Shown here: piece after piece, positions 7,006 through 15,254 of the stretch
Layout: each line of letters starts with the position of its first letter
Numbering within the stretch: the stretch's first letter is position 1
From: Streptomyces curacoi
GTDB taxonomy: Bacteria; Actinomycetota; Actinomycetes; Streptomycetales; Streptomycetaceae
Length of the DNA stretch: 64,000 nt
NCBI RefSeq assembly: GCF_001513975.1
Contig: NZ_KQ947992.1
Span: 1-64,000, forward strand
Direction of reading: 5' to 3'
Position numbers and translations under genes: made by a program
Notes under the pieces: model-generated
Database searches by the model: none
The model's input: only the letters and a program-made list of their open reading frames with translations
What the model was told of the DNA's origin: nothing

Positions 7006-8085
7006 ATGGCCGACACCTCCCTTGACCTCACGCTGGACGCCGCGAAGCTCACCGCTCAGCTCGTCGACTTCCCCTCCGTCAGCGGCACGGAGCAGCCCCT
7101 CGCGGACGCCGTCGAGGCCGCCCTGCGCGCCCTGCCGCACCTCACGGTCGACCGGTACGGCAACAACGTCGTGGCGCGGACCGACCTGGGGCGCCCGGAG
7201 CGCGTGATCCTCGCCGGCCACATCGACACGGTGCCGATCGCGGACAACGTCCCGTCGCGGCTGGACGAGGACGGCGTCCTGTGGGGCTGCGGCACCTGCG
7301 ACATGAAATCGGGCGTCGCGGTCCAGCTGCGCATCGCGGCCACGGTCCCCGCTCCCAACCGCGACCTGACCTTCGTCTTCTACGACAACGAAGAGGTGAC
7401 CGCGGAGCTCAACGGCCTCAAGCACATCGCCGAGAACCGTCCGGAGTGGCTGGAGGGCGACTTCGCGGTGCTGCTGGAGCCGTCGGACGGCGAGGTGGAG
7501 GGCGGCTGCCAGGGCACGCTCAGGATGCTCCTCAAGACCAAGGGCGAGCGCGCCCACTCCGCCCGCAGCTGGATGGGCTCGAACGCCATCCACGCGGCGG
7601 CGCCGATCCTGGCGAGGCTGGCCGCCTACGAACCGCGCTACCCGGTGATCGACGGCCTGGAGTACCGGGAGGGCCTGAACGCGGTCGGCATCTCGGGCGG
7701 CGTGGCGGGCAACGTCATCCCCGACGAGTGCGTGGTGACCGTCAACTTCCGCTACGCGCCGGACCGCACGGAGGAGGAGGCCATCGCGCACATCCGGGAG
7801 GTGTTCGCGGACTGCGGTGTCGAGGAGTTCGTGGTGGACGACCACAGCGGCGGCGCGCTGCCCGGCCTGTCCCACCCGGCGGCCGCGGCGTTCATGGCGG
7901 CGGTCGGGGGCACCGCGCGGCCCAAGTACGGCTGGACGGACGTCTCCCGCTTCTCGTCCCTGGGCATCCCGGCGGTCAACTACGGCCCCGGCAACCCGCA
8001 CTTGGCGCACAAGCGGGACGAACGGGTGGAAACCGCGAAGATCCTCGCGGGGGAGGAGCGGCTGAGGGCGTGGCTCACGGCGTAG
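7006..8085 (+). CDS. dapE: Succinyl-diaminopimelate desuccinylase
   Basis: The 359-aa M20-family di-zinc amidohydrolase cleaves N-succinyl-LL-diaminopimelate to LL-diaminopimelate for lysine and peptidoglycan. Zinc ligands and catalytic residues are in place: H72 and D74 in GHIDTVP, the bridging aspartate D99 in GCGTCDMKSG, E129/E130 in FYDNEEV, and a histidine near the end in GPGNPHLAHKRDE. The dimerisation insert begins after GCQGTLRMLLKTKGERAHSARSWMG. ATG 7006 fits family N-termini; a much longer frame upstream overlaps the divergent gene and is not used. It is followed by the LOG-family gene, the same order as in mycobacteria. Confidence 0.95.
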   Translation: MADTSLDLTLDAAKLTAQLVDFPSVSGTEQPLADAVEAALRALPHLTVDRYGNNVVARTDLGRPERVILAGHIDTVPIADNVPSRLDEDGVLWGCGTCDMKSGVAVQLRIAATVPAPNRDLTFVFYDNEEVTAELNGLKHIAENRPEWLEGDFAVLLEPSDGEVEGGCQGTLRMLLKTKGERAHSARSWMGSNAIHAAAPILARLAAYEPRYPVIDGLEYREGLNAVGISGGVAGNVIPDECVVTVNFRYAPDRTEEEAIAHIREVFADCGVEEFVVDDHSGGALPGLSHPAAAAFMAAVGGTARPKYGWTDVSRFSSLGIPAVNYGPGNPHLAHKRDERVETAKILAGEERLRAWLTA

Positions 8086-8222
8086 CGGCGCCGGGGCAGG
8101 GGTCGCCCGGGATGGCGCTTCATGGCGGACATGCTCACGTCCCCCGCCCGTAACCCGCGTGGATCTACGCTGAGGTGGATAGACCTGCAACACCCGCAGG
8201 CCCCGCAGTGGAGGGAGCGCAC

Positions 8223-8981
8223 ATGGCTACCGGCAACCCCGAGGGGAAGAAGCAGCCACCGTCGGAGCAGCGCCTGGGACCGGTCATCCGGAGGCGGAGC
8301 CAGGTGACGGCGAGTACGACCGACCAGCGGCTGCTGGACGTGGGCGGGCCCTCCGACTGGGTCCACACCGACCCGTGGCGGGTCCTGCGCATCCAGTCGG
8401 AGTTCATCGAAGGCTTCGGCACGCTCGCCGAACTCCCCTCCGCGATCAGCGTGTTCGGCTCGGCACGCACACCGGTCGACTCTCCCGAGTACGACGCGGG
8501 AGTCCGCCTCGGCCGGGGCCTCGTCGAGGCCGGCTTCGCGGTGATCACCGGCGGCGGCCCCGGTGTCATGGAGGCGGCGAACAAGGGCGCGTGCGAGGCG
8601 GGCGGCATCTCGGTCGGCCTCGGCATCGAGCTGCCCTTCGAGCAGGGCCTCAATCCCTACGTCGACATCGGCCTGAACTTCCGGTACTTCTTCGTCAGAA
8701 AAATGATGTTCGTGAAGTACGCACAAGGATTTGTCGTACTTCCCGGCGGTCTCGGCACCCTCGACGAACTCTTCGAGGCCCTGACCCTCGTCCAGACCCA
8801 GAAGGTCACCCGCTTCCCGATCGTCCTCTTCGGCAGCGAATACTGGGGCGGCCTGGTCGACTGGCTGAGGAACACCCTGGTGGCCCAGGGCAAGGCATCG
8901 GAGAAGGACCTGCTCCTGTTCCACGTCACGGACGATGTGGAGGAGGCGGTGGCACTGGTGTCGAAGGAGGCGGGGCGCTAG
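8223..8981 (+). CDS. LOG-family (TIGR00730) Rossmann-fold protein
   Basis: The 252-aa protein carries both signature motifs of the lysine-decarboxylase-like/LOG family: GGGPGVMEA (residues 110-118) and PGGLGTLDE (174-182). Members with this pair usually hydrolyse cytokinin riboside monophosphates or other nucleoside 5'-monophosphates at the N-glycosidic bond. The Mycobacterium homologue in the same position (Rv1205) makes cytokinins. An N-terminal tail of ~55 residues precedes the domain, including KKQPPSEQRLGPVIRRR, and is typical for the Streptomyces version. ATG 8223 follows GGAGGGAG. The enzyme activity is inferred from the motifs. Confidence 0.88.
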   Translation: MATGNPEGKKQPPSEQRLGPVIRRRSQVTASTTDQRLLDVGGPSDWVHTDPWRVLRIQSEFIEGFGTLAELPSAISVFGSARTPVDSPEYDAGVRLGRGLVEAGFAVITGGGPGVMEAANKGACEAGGISVGLGIELPFEQGLNPYVDIGLNFRYFFVRKMMFVKYAQGFVVLPGGLGTLDELFEALTLVQTQKVTRFPIVLFGSEYWGGLVDWLRNTLVAQGKASEKDLLLFHVTDDVEEAVALVSKEAGR

Positions 8982-8993
8982 CGCCGGGCGTGT

Positions 8994-9125
8994 CTTTCAG
9001 CCCGTCCGGGGGTCCCCCTGCTCGAAGAGCTTGGGGGAGTTTGAGGACGAGGCCCGTTCAGGGCCGATAGCGGGGGTCTGGGGGCCGCAGGCCCCCAGGG
9101 ACGGGACGGGCAGGGGTGGCGGGGG
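8994..9125. repeat. Streptomyces interspersed repeat with bidirectional hairpin
   Basis: The stretch contains AGCCCGTCCGG, a segment ending TTTGAGGACGAGGCCCGTTC, and a strong hairpin with arms CTGGGGGCC (9078-9086) and GGCCCCCAG (9090-9098). This element occurs in many copies in Streptomyces genomes between convergent genes. It separates the LOG gene (+) from folP (-) and very likely terminates both transcripts. No coding content is supported. Confidence 0.7.
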
Positions 9126-9139
9126 CGAGGAAAACTCGC

Positions 9140-10000
9140 CTACGCCAGCCCCCGCCGGGCCACCGCCGGAGGCCGGTGCCCCGCGATCGACGCCACCATG
9201 TCCAGGACCTGACGGGTCTCCGCCACCTCATGGACCCGGTACACCTGCGCCCCCAACCACGCCGACACCGCAGTCGTGGCCAGCGTCCCCAGCACCCGCT
9301 CCTTCACGGGCTTGTCCAAGGTCTCCCCGACGAAGTCCTTGTTGGACAGGGAAACCAACACCGGCCACCCCGTCCCCACCATCTCCCCCAGCCGCCGAGT
9401 CGCCTCCAGACTGTGCCGCGTGTTCTTCCCGAAGTCGTGCCCTGGATCGATCAGGATCGACTCCCGCGGCACCCCCAGCGACAACGCCCGCTCGGCCAGC
9501 CCCACCGTCACCCGCAGAATGTCGGCCATGACGTCGTCGTACGTCACCCGATGCGGCCGCGTCCGAGGCTCGGCACCCCCCGCATGCGTACACACCAGCC
9601 CCACCCGGTACCGCGCGGCGACCTCCGCCAGCCCCGGGTCCACCCCACCCCACGCGTCGTTCAGCAGATCCGCCCCCGCCTCGCACACCGCCGCCCCGAC
9701 CTCGGCCCGCCAGGTGTCCACACTGATCACGACATCCGGAAAACGCCGCCGCACCTCGGCCACGAACCCGACCGTCCGCCGCGCCTCCTCCGCGGCGGTC
9801 ACCTCTTCCCCCGGCCCGGCCTTGACCCCGCCGATGTCGATGATCGCCGCCCCCTCCGCCACCGCCTGCTCCACGCGCGCGAGGGCGGGCTCGTCACGGA
9901 ACGTGGCCCCTTGGTCGTAGAAGGAGTCCGGGGTCCGGTTGACGATCGCCATGATCACCGGCTCATGCGCGTCGAACGCACGCCTGCCCAGCCTGAGCAT
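9140..10000 (-). CDS. Dihydropteroate synthase-like protein, FolP2 type
   Basis: The 286-aa TIM-barrel protein aligns with dihydropteroate synthases: IMAIVNRTPDSFYDQG at strand 1, IIDIGGVKAGPGEEV at strand 2, ISVDTWRAEV, LLNDAWGG, ILIDPGHDFGKN and a conserved VLVSLSNKDF. In true FolP the strand-2 loop reads GGESTRPGA; here it is GGVKAGPGE, so the loop that helps bind p-aminobenzoate and pyrophosphate differs. The M. tuberculosis FolP2 (Rv1207), in the same gene neighbourhood, has this variation and does not make dihydropteroate. Function is therefore open. ATG start. Convergent with the LOG gene. Confidence 0.85.
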   Translation of the reverse strand: MLRLGRRAFDAHEPVIMAIVNRTPDSFYDQGATFRDEPALARVEQAVAEGAAIIDIGGVKAGPGEEVTAAEEARRTVGFVAEVRRRFPDVVISVDTWRAEVGAAVCEAGADLLNDAWGGVDPGLAEVAARYRVGLVCTHAGGAEPRTRPHRVTYDDVMADILRVTVGLAERALSLGVPRESILIDPGHDFGKNTRHSLEATRRLGEMVGTGWPVLVSLSNKDFVGETLDKPVKERVLGTLATTAVSAWLGAQVYRVHEVAETRQVLDMVASIAGHRPPAVARRGLA

Positions 10001-10139
10001 CCCCTGTGACCTCTCCTAGTACGTCCTGGCAAGTCGCCGGCCTTCGGCCGCCTGCGACCCTAACTGTCAGAGTCGCATGGCACGATCGGACACTGACACA
10101 CTCGACCGCTCGCATTCACCGACCGTGGGGGCCACAGCG

Positions 10140-10496
10140 ATGGTTATGTTCTTGTTCCTGGTCGTCGCGCTGGCCGTCGTGGTCGCCGCGGTGACACTCG
10201 CCGTGGTGGGCGGCGGCGAGGGCGACGGCCCGCTGCCGGAGGCCCCGCCGGAGCGCCTGCAGGACGCCCTGCCGCCGGACCGCCCCGTCAACCGCGCGGA
10301 CATCGAGAGCCTCCGCTTCCCGCTCGCCGCCCGCGGCTACCGCATGTCCGACGTCGACGACGCCCTCAGCCGCCTCGGCGCCGAACTCGCGGAGCGCGAC
10401 GCCCGCATCGCCGACCTGGAGTCCGCGCTGGCCGGCGCGCAGAGACCGGCCGGCCATGTGTCGATGGAGAAGCCCGCCCAGGAGGAGCAGCAATGA
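10140..10496 (+). CDS. Single-pass membrane protein with DivIVA-like region
   Basis: The 118-aa protein begins with a membrane helix (MVMFLFLVVALAVVVAAVTLAVV). A proline-rich spacer follows, then RADIESLRFPLAARGYRMSDVDDALSRLGAELAERDARIADLE. That block is the DivIVA-domain signature (F-x-x-x-x-RGY-x-x-x-VDxxL) leading into a coiled coil. Such proteins probably attach to the membrane and self-associate; a division or polar-growth role is inferred. ATG 10140 puts the helix at the N-terminus; an in-frame ATG at 10077 lacks a ribosome site. The stop overlaps tag by ATGA, so the two are translationally coupled. It matches the position of Rv1209. Confidence 0.8.
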   Translation: MVMFLFLVVALAVVVAAVTLAVVGGGEGDGPLPEAPPERLQDALPPDRPVNRADIESLRFPLAARGYRMSDVDDALSRLGAELAERDARIADLESALAGAQRPAGHVSMEKPAQEEQQ

Positions 10497-11080
10497 GCGA
10501 CGGTACGGCCCTCGCCGGACCGGACGGCGCCCTGCGCTGCCCCTGGGCCCTCTCGACCGCGGACTATGTGACGTACCACGACGAGGAGTGGGGCCGCCCG
10601 GTCCACGGCGACGACGCGCTCTACGAACGCCTCAGCCTGGAGGCCTTCCAGTCCGGCCTGTCCTGGATCACGATCCTGCGCCGCCGCCCGGCCTTCCGTA
10701 CCGCCTTCGCCGACTTCGAGATCGCCAAGGTCGCCGCGTTCACCGACGAGGACCGCGAGCGCCTCATCGCGGACCCCGGCATCATCCGCAATCGCGCCAA
10801 GATCGACGCGACCCTCGCCAACGCGCGCGTGCTGGCCGACTGGGCCCCGGGTGAGCTGGACGCCCTGATCTGGTCCCACGCCCCGGACCCGACCACCCGC
10901 CCGGTACCGAAGACACTGGCGGACGTCCCCGCAGTCACCCCGGAGTCCACGGCCCTGTCCAGGGCCCTGAAGAAGCGGGGCCTGCGCTTCGTGGGCCCGA
11001 CGACGGCATACGCGCTGATGCAGGCGTGCGGCCTGGTGGACGACCACCTGGAAACCTGCATCGCGAGAAGCGCCCCCTGA
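10493..11080 (+). CDS. tag: DNA-3-methyladenine glycosylase I
   Basis: The 195-aa base-excision repair enzyme releases 3-methyladenine from alkylated DNA. Typical Tag motifs are RCPWALSTADYVTYHDEEWGRPVHGDDALYERL at the start, with the zinc cysteine in RCPW. These are followed by FQSGLSWITILRRRPAFRTAF, PGIIRNRAKIDATLANA, and FVGPTTAYALMQACGLVDDHLETC, which contains the remaining zinc ligands. Start ATG overlaps the previous stop. The stop codon lies inside the loop of the terminator hairpin. Confidence 0.93.
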   Translation: MSDGTALAGPDGALRCPWALSTADYVTYHDEEWGRPVHGDDALYERLSLEAFQSGLSWITILRRRPAFRTAFADFEIAKVAAFTDEDRERLIADPGIIRNRAKIDATLANARVLADWAPGELDALIWSHAPDPTTRPVPKTLADVPAVTPESTALSRALKKRGLRFVGPTTAYALMQACGLVDDHLETCIARSAP

Positions 11081-11087
11081 GGGGCGC
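11070..11087. terminator. Hairpin terminator over the tag stop codon
   Basis: GCGCCCC (11070-11076) and GGGGCGC (11081-11087) pair, and the TGA stop of tag is in the four-base loop. A second copy of the GCGGCTCCGCCGC repeat follows at 11096-11130, before the convergent enoyl-CoA hydratase gene. Confidence 0.6.
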
Positions 11088-11135
11088 GGGCCTGTATGCG
11101 GCTCCGCCGCGTGGCGCGACCAGCCCCCCGCCCCC
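11088..11135. repeat. Streptomyces intergenic repeat, copy 2
   Basis: It shares TGCGGCTCCGCCGCGTGG and GCGCGACCAGCC with the copy at 1236-1325, with one base less between them. It lies between the convergent tag and enoyl-CoA hydratase genes. Confidence 0.6.
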
Positions 11136-11166
11136 GCGGCCCCCCGACGGCGCTACCGCCCCGAGC

Positions 11167-11970
11167 TCATCGGCCCAAGTACTTCGGCTTCTCCTTGTTG
11201 ACGAAGGCCTGCACCGCAATCGCGTGGTCCTCGGAAGACCCCGCCCGCGTCTGCAGCTCGTCCTCCTTCTCCAAGGTCTCCTCCAAGGAGTGCGACAGCC
11301 CGAACGCCACCGCTTCCTTGATCGCCCCATACGCCACCGTCGGCCCCTCGGCGAGTGCCCGCGCCACCTTCTCGGCCTCCCCGCGCAGGTCGGCAGAGGG
11401 CACGACTCGGTTCGCGATACCCAGGTCGTACGCCTCCTGCGCCTTGATGTTCCGCGGGAAAAGCAGCAGGTCAGCCGCCCGTCCAGGTCCCACGACCCGC
11501 GGCAGCGTCCACGAGATGCCCGAGTCGGCGGTCAGCGCGACCCCCGCGAACGACGTGTTGAAGGCCGCCGTGTCGGCCACGACCCGGTAGTCCGCGGCCA
11601 GCGCGAACCCGAATCCCGCCCCGGCCGCGACGCCGTTCACCCCGGCCACCACGGGCTTCCGCATCCCGGCCAGCGCCCGCACGATCGGGTTGTAGTGCTC
11701 CCGCACCGTGCTCATCGTCTGCCCGGACCCCGTCTCCCGGTCCGCGGCGAGCAGCCCGATGTGCTCCTTCAGGTCCTGCCCCACACAGAACGCCCGCTCC
11801 CCGGCCGCCGTCAGCAGCACGGCCCGTACGGCGTCGTCGCCCGCAGCAGCCTGGACCGCGTCCCGCAGGGCGACCTTCGCCGCGATGTTCAGCGCGTTCA
11901 TCGCCTCGGGGCGGTTGAGCGTGATCGTCGCGAGCCCGTCGCTCACCTCGTAGAGCACGGTGTCGGCCAT
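11167..11970 (-). CDS. Enoyl-CoA hydratase/isomerase family protein
   Basis: The 267-aa crotonase-fold protein shows TLNRPEAMNALNI at the start, the first oxyanion-hole segment AFCVGQDLKEH and the second GVNGVAAGAGFGFALAADYRV. An acidic residue in ALTADSGISWTLPRVVG sits where PaaG-type isomerases have theirs. The CVGQDL and ADSGISW features are closest to PaaG/PaaB-like proteins of phenylacetate-type degradation, but no other paa genes are nearby. The C-terminal AFVNKEKPKYLGR matches the usual ending of the family. The substrate cannot be assigned. It is divergent from the DUF3117 gene. Confidence 0.85.
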   Translation of the reverse strand: MADTVLYEVSDGLATITLNRPEAMNALNIAAKVALRDAVQAAAGDDAVRAVLLTAAGERAFCVGQDLKEHIGLLAADRETGSGQTMSTVREHYNPIVRALAGMRKPVVAGVNGVAAGAGFGFALAADYRVVADTAAFNTSFAGVALTADSGISWTLPRVVGPGRAADLLLFPRNIKAQEAYDLGIANRVVPSADLRGEAEKVARALAEGPTVAYGAIKEAVAFGLSHSLEETLEKEDELQTRAGSSEDHAIAVQAFVNKEKPKYLGR

Positions 11971-12194
11971 GGCGTATCCCCTCCGGTGTCGGCGGCTCGG
12001 GCGTACTCGTCGGTACGCGCCTGTCTGAAGGACAGCATGGCGGAGATCACCGGCAAGCGGTCATGTGACCTGCGTCAAAGAATGTGTGTCCGATTCTGTT
12101 CGGCCGAATCGCGTGCGGGGGCGCAGTATCGCAGTCACATCGCCGAATTGAGTGGTTTTGCTCGCGCGCGTTGCCCAAGCGATGCCGACTGATG

Positions 12195-12225
12195 TTGGTC
12201 ATCGGGTCCTGAGATGCGGGATAAT
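12195..12225 (+). promoter_or_regulatory. Candidate promoter for the DUF3117 gene
   Basis: TTGGTC (12195-12200) and GATAAT (12220-12225) are spaced by 19 bp, a bit longer than optimal; the -10 element is strong. The predicted transcript has about a 107-nt leader. The 368-bp gap 11971-12338 otherwise holds only the divergent upstream region of the enoyl-CoA hydratase gene and no recognisable gene. Confidence 0.4.
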
Positions 12226-12338
12226 GGCTTGGAAGCAATGTGTTCGATGCCGGTGTCGCGTGTCTCATGCCAGACGCGCGTGCCCTCCATGGGGCCGTCG
12301 GCTTTGACGATGAGCTGGTTTCAGGAAGGGGAACGAGC

Positions 12339-12506
12339 ATGGCGGCCATGAAGCCGCGGACGGGCGATGGCCCGCTCGAGGTGACCAAGGAGGGGCGGGG
12401 CATCGTCATGCGCGTTCCGCTCGAAGGCGGCGGTCGGCTCGTCGTCGAGCTGACCCCTGACGAGGCCGACGCACTCGGCGACGCCCTCAAGAAGGTCGTC
12501 GGCTGA
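12339..12506 (+). CDS. DUF3117 family protein
   Basis: The 55-aa protein (MAAMKPRTGDGPLEVTKEG start, GGRLVVELTPDEADALGDAL end) is a near-exact match to the actinobacteria-specific DUF3117 family in length and sequence. It has two predicted beta strands (RGIVMRVPLEGG, RLVVELTP) and a C-terminal helix, like a small dimeric regulator or chaperone-like fold. It is the counterpart of Rv1211. GGAAGGGG precedes ATG 12339. No biochemical function is known to me. A strong hairpin follows the stop. Confidence 0.92.
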   Translation: MAAMKPRTGDGPLEVTKEGRGIVMRVPLEGGGRLVVELTPDEADALGDALKKVVG

Positions 12507-12530
12507 CGCGGGAAGCGACCCTAACCTTTC

Positions 12531-12566
12531 GGCGACCCCGGTATCGCATACGGTGCCGGGGTCGCC
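12531..12566. terminator. Terminator between DUF3117 and O-methyltransferase genes
   Basis: GGCGACCCCGG (12531-12541) and CCGGGGTCGCC (12556-12566) form an 11-bp perfect stem. The loop of 14 bases contains a smaller GTAT/ATAC pairing. It lies between two convergent genes. Confidence 0.8.
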
Positions 12567-12653
12567 GCTTTCCGCGGGTGCCTCTCTTGCGCGTGTTCGT
12601 TCCTTCGATACGGCGTCCCCGACGTACCGTGCTTCAAACCGTGCTTCCAGCGC

Positions 12654-13286
12654 TCACCGCTTGACCGCGCACAGCAGGCCGTCCCCGACCGGCAGCAGCG
12701 ACGGCACCAGCTCCTGACTCTCGCGCACCGCGCGCAGCAGCTCCCGGATCCGTATGACCTCGGTCGGCTGGGGGCCCGAGTCCACCGTGCGCCCGTTGGC
12801 GAAAACGCCCTCGAAGACGACGAGGCCGCCCGGACGCAGCAGACGCAACGATTCAGCGAGATAGTCGAGAAACTCCAGCCGGTCGCCGTCACAGAAGACG
12901 AGGTCGTAGCCGGCGTCCGCGAGGCGGGGCAGGACGTCCAGGGCGCGGCCCGGGATGAAGCGGGCGCGGTTGCTGGCGAAGCCGGAGGCGCGGAAGGCCT
13001 GGCGGGCGAACTGCTGGTGCTCCGGCTCGGGGTCGACCGTCGTCAGGACGCCGTCGGGACGCATGCCGTGCAGGAGATGGATCCCGGAGACACCGCACCC
13101 GGTGCCGATCTCGGCCACGGCTTTCGCGTCCACCGACGCGGCCAGCAACCGCAGGGCGGCGCCCGTGCCGGGCGACACCGAGCGCAGCCCCGCCTCACGG
13201 GCCCGGTCGCGGGCCCAGCGCAGCGCTTCGTCCTCGGCGACATAGGCGTCGGCGAACGCCCAGCTCGTCTGCCGGTTGCCGGTAAT
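12654..13286 (-). CDS. Class I SAM-dependent O-methyltransferase (Rv1220c type)
   Basis: The protein is about 210 aa, of the catechol/caffeoyl-CoA O-methyltransferase-like family. It shows SAM motif EIGTGCGVSG, then TVDPEPEHQQFARQAF, FIPGRALDVLP, LVFCDGDR and LRPGGLVVFEGVF. The sequence upstream of the first canonical start (GTG 13178) is clearly coding: QTSWAFADAYVAEDEALRWARDRAREAG is the conserved N-terminal helix. Between the upstream in-frame stop and that helix there is no ATG, GTG or TTG in frame. AAGGAGAGG lies immediately before an ATT codon at 13286-13284, so initiation at ATT is the best fit; ATC at 13352 is the other option. It is divergent from sigE, as in mycobacteria. The substrate is unknown. 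Confidence 0.85.
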   Translation of the reverse strand: MTGNRQTSWAFADAYVAEDEALRWARDRAREAGLRSVSPGTGAALRLLAASVDAKAVAEIGTGCGVSGIHLLHGMRPDGVLTTVDPEPEHQQFARQAFRASGFASNRARFIPGRALDVLPRLADAGYDLVFCDGDRLEFLDYLAESLRLLRPGGLVVFEGVFANGRTVDSGPQPTEVIRIRELLRAVRESQELVPSLLPVGDGLLCAVKR

Positions 13287-13515
13287 GACCCTCTCCTTGC
13301 CCCGTGGTTGCCTGGGCGTGACTGTATCCGTTGGGGGCGGGAACCCGCAGATGGGACCAGGCGTTTAGAGGGGTGGGAAGACGAGCGGGGGGACACAGTT
13401 GGATCACGATGCCGAGCGAGACCGCGAGCAAGTGCTGACGCAGGCCCACCAGCCGTATCAGCCCAGATCAAATTCTCGTAAAACCGCTTATCCGGAGCTA
13501 ACGGGCGAGGTGGCT

Positions 13516-14286
13516 ATGGTAGGGGCTCCACTGGACACCACCAGAGCCGACAGGGGAGGTGCGGCTGCGCCTGTGGATCGGGGAGGAGTGCTGCGGCGCT
13601 TTCTCGGATCGGCGGGCAGGCCGAAATCCGTGAACGACACTGCTGACCACAGCCACGCCGGCGACTACGCCCAGACCGCGACCTTCTCCACCGACGCGGA
13701 CGGGCAGGCGTGGACTCCGCCCACCTGGGAGGAGATCGTCAGCACGCACAGCGGCCGGGTCTACCGGCTGGCGTACCGCCTCACCGGTAACCAGCACGAC
13801 GCCGAGGACCTCACGCAGGAGGTCTTCGTCCGCGTCTTCCGCTCCCTGTCGACCTACACCCCGGGCACCTTCGAGGGCTGGCTGCACCGCATCACCACCA
13901 ACCTCTTCCTGGACATGGTCCGCCGCAAGCAGCGCATCCGCTTCGACGCGCTGGGCGAGGACGCGGCCGAGCGGCTGCCCAGCAAGGAGCCCACGCCCCA
14001 GCAGGTCTTCAACGACGCGCACTTCGACGCGGACGTCCAGCAGGCCCTCGACACCCTCGCGCCCGAGTTCCGCGCCGCGGTCGTCCTGTGCGACATCGAA
14101 GGACTGTCGTACGAGGAGATCGCCGCGACCCTGGGAGTGAAGCTCGGCACGGTCCGGTCCCGGATCCACCGTGGCCGCTCGCAGCTGCGCAAGGCCCTCG
14201 CCCACCGCTCGCCGGAGGCGCGCGCCGAGCGCCGCTCCTTCGTGCCGCGTGTGGCCGCACTGGGGGGAGGGGGCGCGACCGCGTGA
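13516..14286 (+). CDS. sigE: ECF RNA polymerase sigma factor SigE
   Basis: The 256-aa extracytoplasmic-function sigma factor has region 2 with VYRLAYRLTGNQHDAEDLTQEVFVRVFRSL and the -10 recognition part FEGWLHRITTNLFLDMVRRKQR. Region 4 (LAPEFRAAVVLCDIEGLSYEEIAATLGVKLGTVRSRIHRGRSQLRKAL) carries the -35 helix-turn-helix. A ~75-residue N-terminal extension rich in Gly/Ala/Arg precedes region 2. ATG 13516 after GAGG is preferred over a longer frame. The stop overlaps the anti-sigma start by GTGA. The neighbours rseA-like, htrA and tatB mirror Rv1221-1224, so a role in envelope/surface stress is likely. Confidence 0.92.
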   Translation: MVGAPLDTTRADRGGAAAPVDRGGVLRRFLGSAGRPKSVNDTADHSHAGDYAQTATFSTDADGQAWTPPTWEEIVSTHSGRVYRLAYRLTGNQHDAEDLTQEVFVRVFRSLSTYTPGTFEGWLHRITTNLFLDMVRRKQRIRFDALGEDAAERLPSKEPTPQQVFNDAHFDADVQQALDTLAPEFRAAVVLCDIEGLSYEEIAATLGVKLGTVRSRIHRGRSQLRKALAHRSPEARAERRSFVPRVAALGGGGATA

Positions 14287-15254
14287 GTGGCTCCCGACCC
14301 GACCCCGCCGAAAGGCTCCTGGCAGAGCAGCACCTTGGCGACCGACTCTCCGCCCTCGTCGACGGAGAGCTCGGTCATGAGACGCGTGAGCGTGTCCTGG
14401 CCCACCTGGCGACCTGCGCCAAGTGCAAGGCCGAGGTGGACGCCCAGCGCCGACTGAAGAACGTCTTCGCGGAGGCGGCCCCGCCGCCTCCCTCCGAGAG
14501 TTTCCTGGCCCGGCTCCAGGGCCTCCCCGGGGGAGGTGACCTGGACGGCGGCGGCTCGCCGCTGGGCGGGGGAGGGTTCGGCGGACTCTCCGGACGGCCC
14601 GGTGCCACCGGGGCGTTCGGCGTGAAGCGGGGCGACCGCTTCGAGTTCGGATACGTCCCTTCCCGTCCGCACGCCCCCGCGCTCCCCGTCTCGGACCGCG
14701 GCTTCCGCACCCATCCCGTGAGCCGTCACGACGCCGATCGCTCCGGGTCCTCCCGTATGCGGTTCGCGCTGGTCGCGGCGGGGGCGGTGTCACTGGCGGC
14801 CATCTCGCTGGGCGGCGTCACGGCGAGTGTGCCGACCGACGTGGAGGCGCGCGGCGGCTCGGGCGGCAGCAAGGTGACGCCGGCCAGGACGCAGGGCACC
14901 GGCGCGGCGACGGCACCCGAGAACCAGCGCCGCCGGGGCACCGGCCCGCTGTCCGCGCAGGGGCAGAGCCAGCGGACTCCCGACACCCCGGTGGCCCCGA
15001 CCGAGGTGTCGGCACCGCTGCTGCCCGGGATGCCGGCCCGGTCGGCCGACCAGGACATGCACACCCTGACGGCGCCCGTGGTGGCCGGCGCGGCCGCCAT
15101 GTCGCCACTGATACGCCCGCTCAGCGCGACCCCGCCGCTCACCCTGACCGCGTGGTCCACGACCCCCGACATCACGGCAACTCCCGACCTGCTCGCCGCA
15201 CCCGTCCCCGACACCACGTCATCCCCCGCCACCTCCCCGGCGACCGGCCGCTGA
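14283..15254 (+). CDS. rseA: Membrane-anchored zinc-finger anti-sigma factor
   Basis: The 323-aa protein begins with a ZAS zinc-binding anti-sigma domain: LSALVDGELGHETRERVLAHLATCAKCKAE, with the H41-x3-C45-x2-C48 motif. A Gly-rich linker follows, then one membrane helix (about residues 159-179, RFALVAAGAVSLAAISLGGV) and a Pro/Thr/Ala-rich extracytoplasmic tail. The layout (cytoplasmic ZAS, single TM, outside tail) is that of anti-sigma factors that release their sigma after regulated proteolysis or redox change. It overlaps sigE by 4 bp with a GTG start. The symbol follows the conserved sigE-rseA-htrA order; this is considerably longer than the mycobacterial protein. Confidence 0.85.
   Translation: MSGSRPDPAERLLAEQHLGDRLSALVDGELGHETRERVLAHLATCAKCKAEVDAQRRLKNVFAEAAPPPPSESFLARLQGLPGGGDLDGGGSPLGGGGFGGLSGRPGATGAFGVKRGDRFEFGYVPSRPHAPALPVSDRGFRTHPVSRHDADRSGSSRMRFALVAAGAVSLAAISLGGVTASVPTDVEARGGSGGSKVTPARTQGTGAATAPENQRRRGTGPLSAQGQSQRTPDTPVAPTEVSAPLLPGMPARSADQDMHTLTAPVVAGAAAMSPLIRPLSATPPLTLTAWSTTPDITATPDLLAAPVPDTTSSPATSPATGR

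Noticed and set aside
6604..8193. Minus-strand frame of 529 codons over dapE
   Set aside because: It is the antisense shadow of dapE with no family resemblance and no ribosome site; GC bias keeps it open.
12240..12338. N-terminal extension of the DUF3117 protein from GTG 12240
   Set aside because: The family is 55 residues and begins at ATG 12339 with its own Shine-Dalgarno site.
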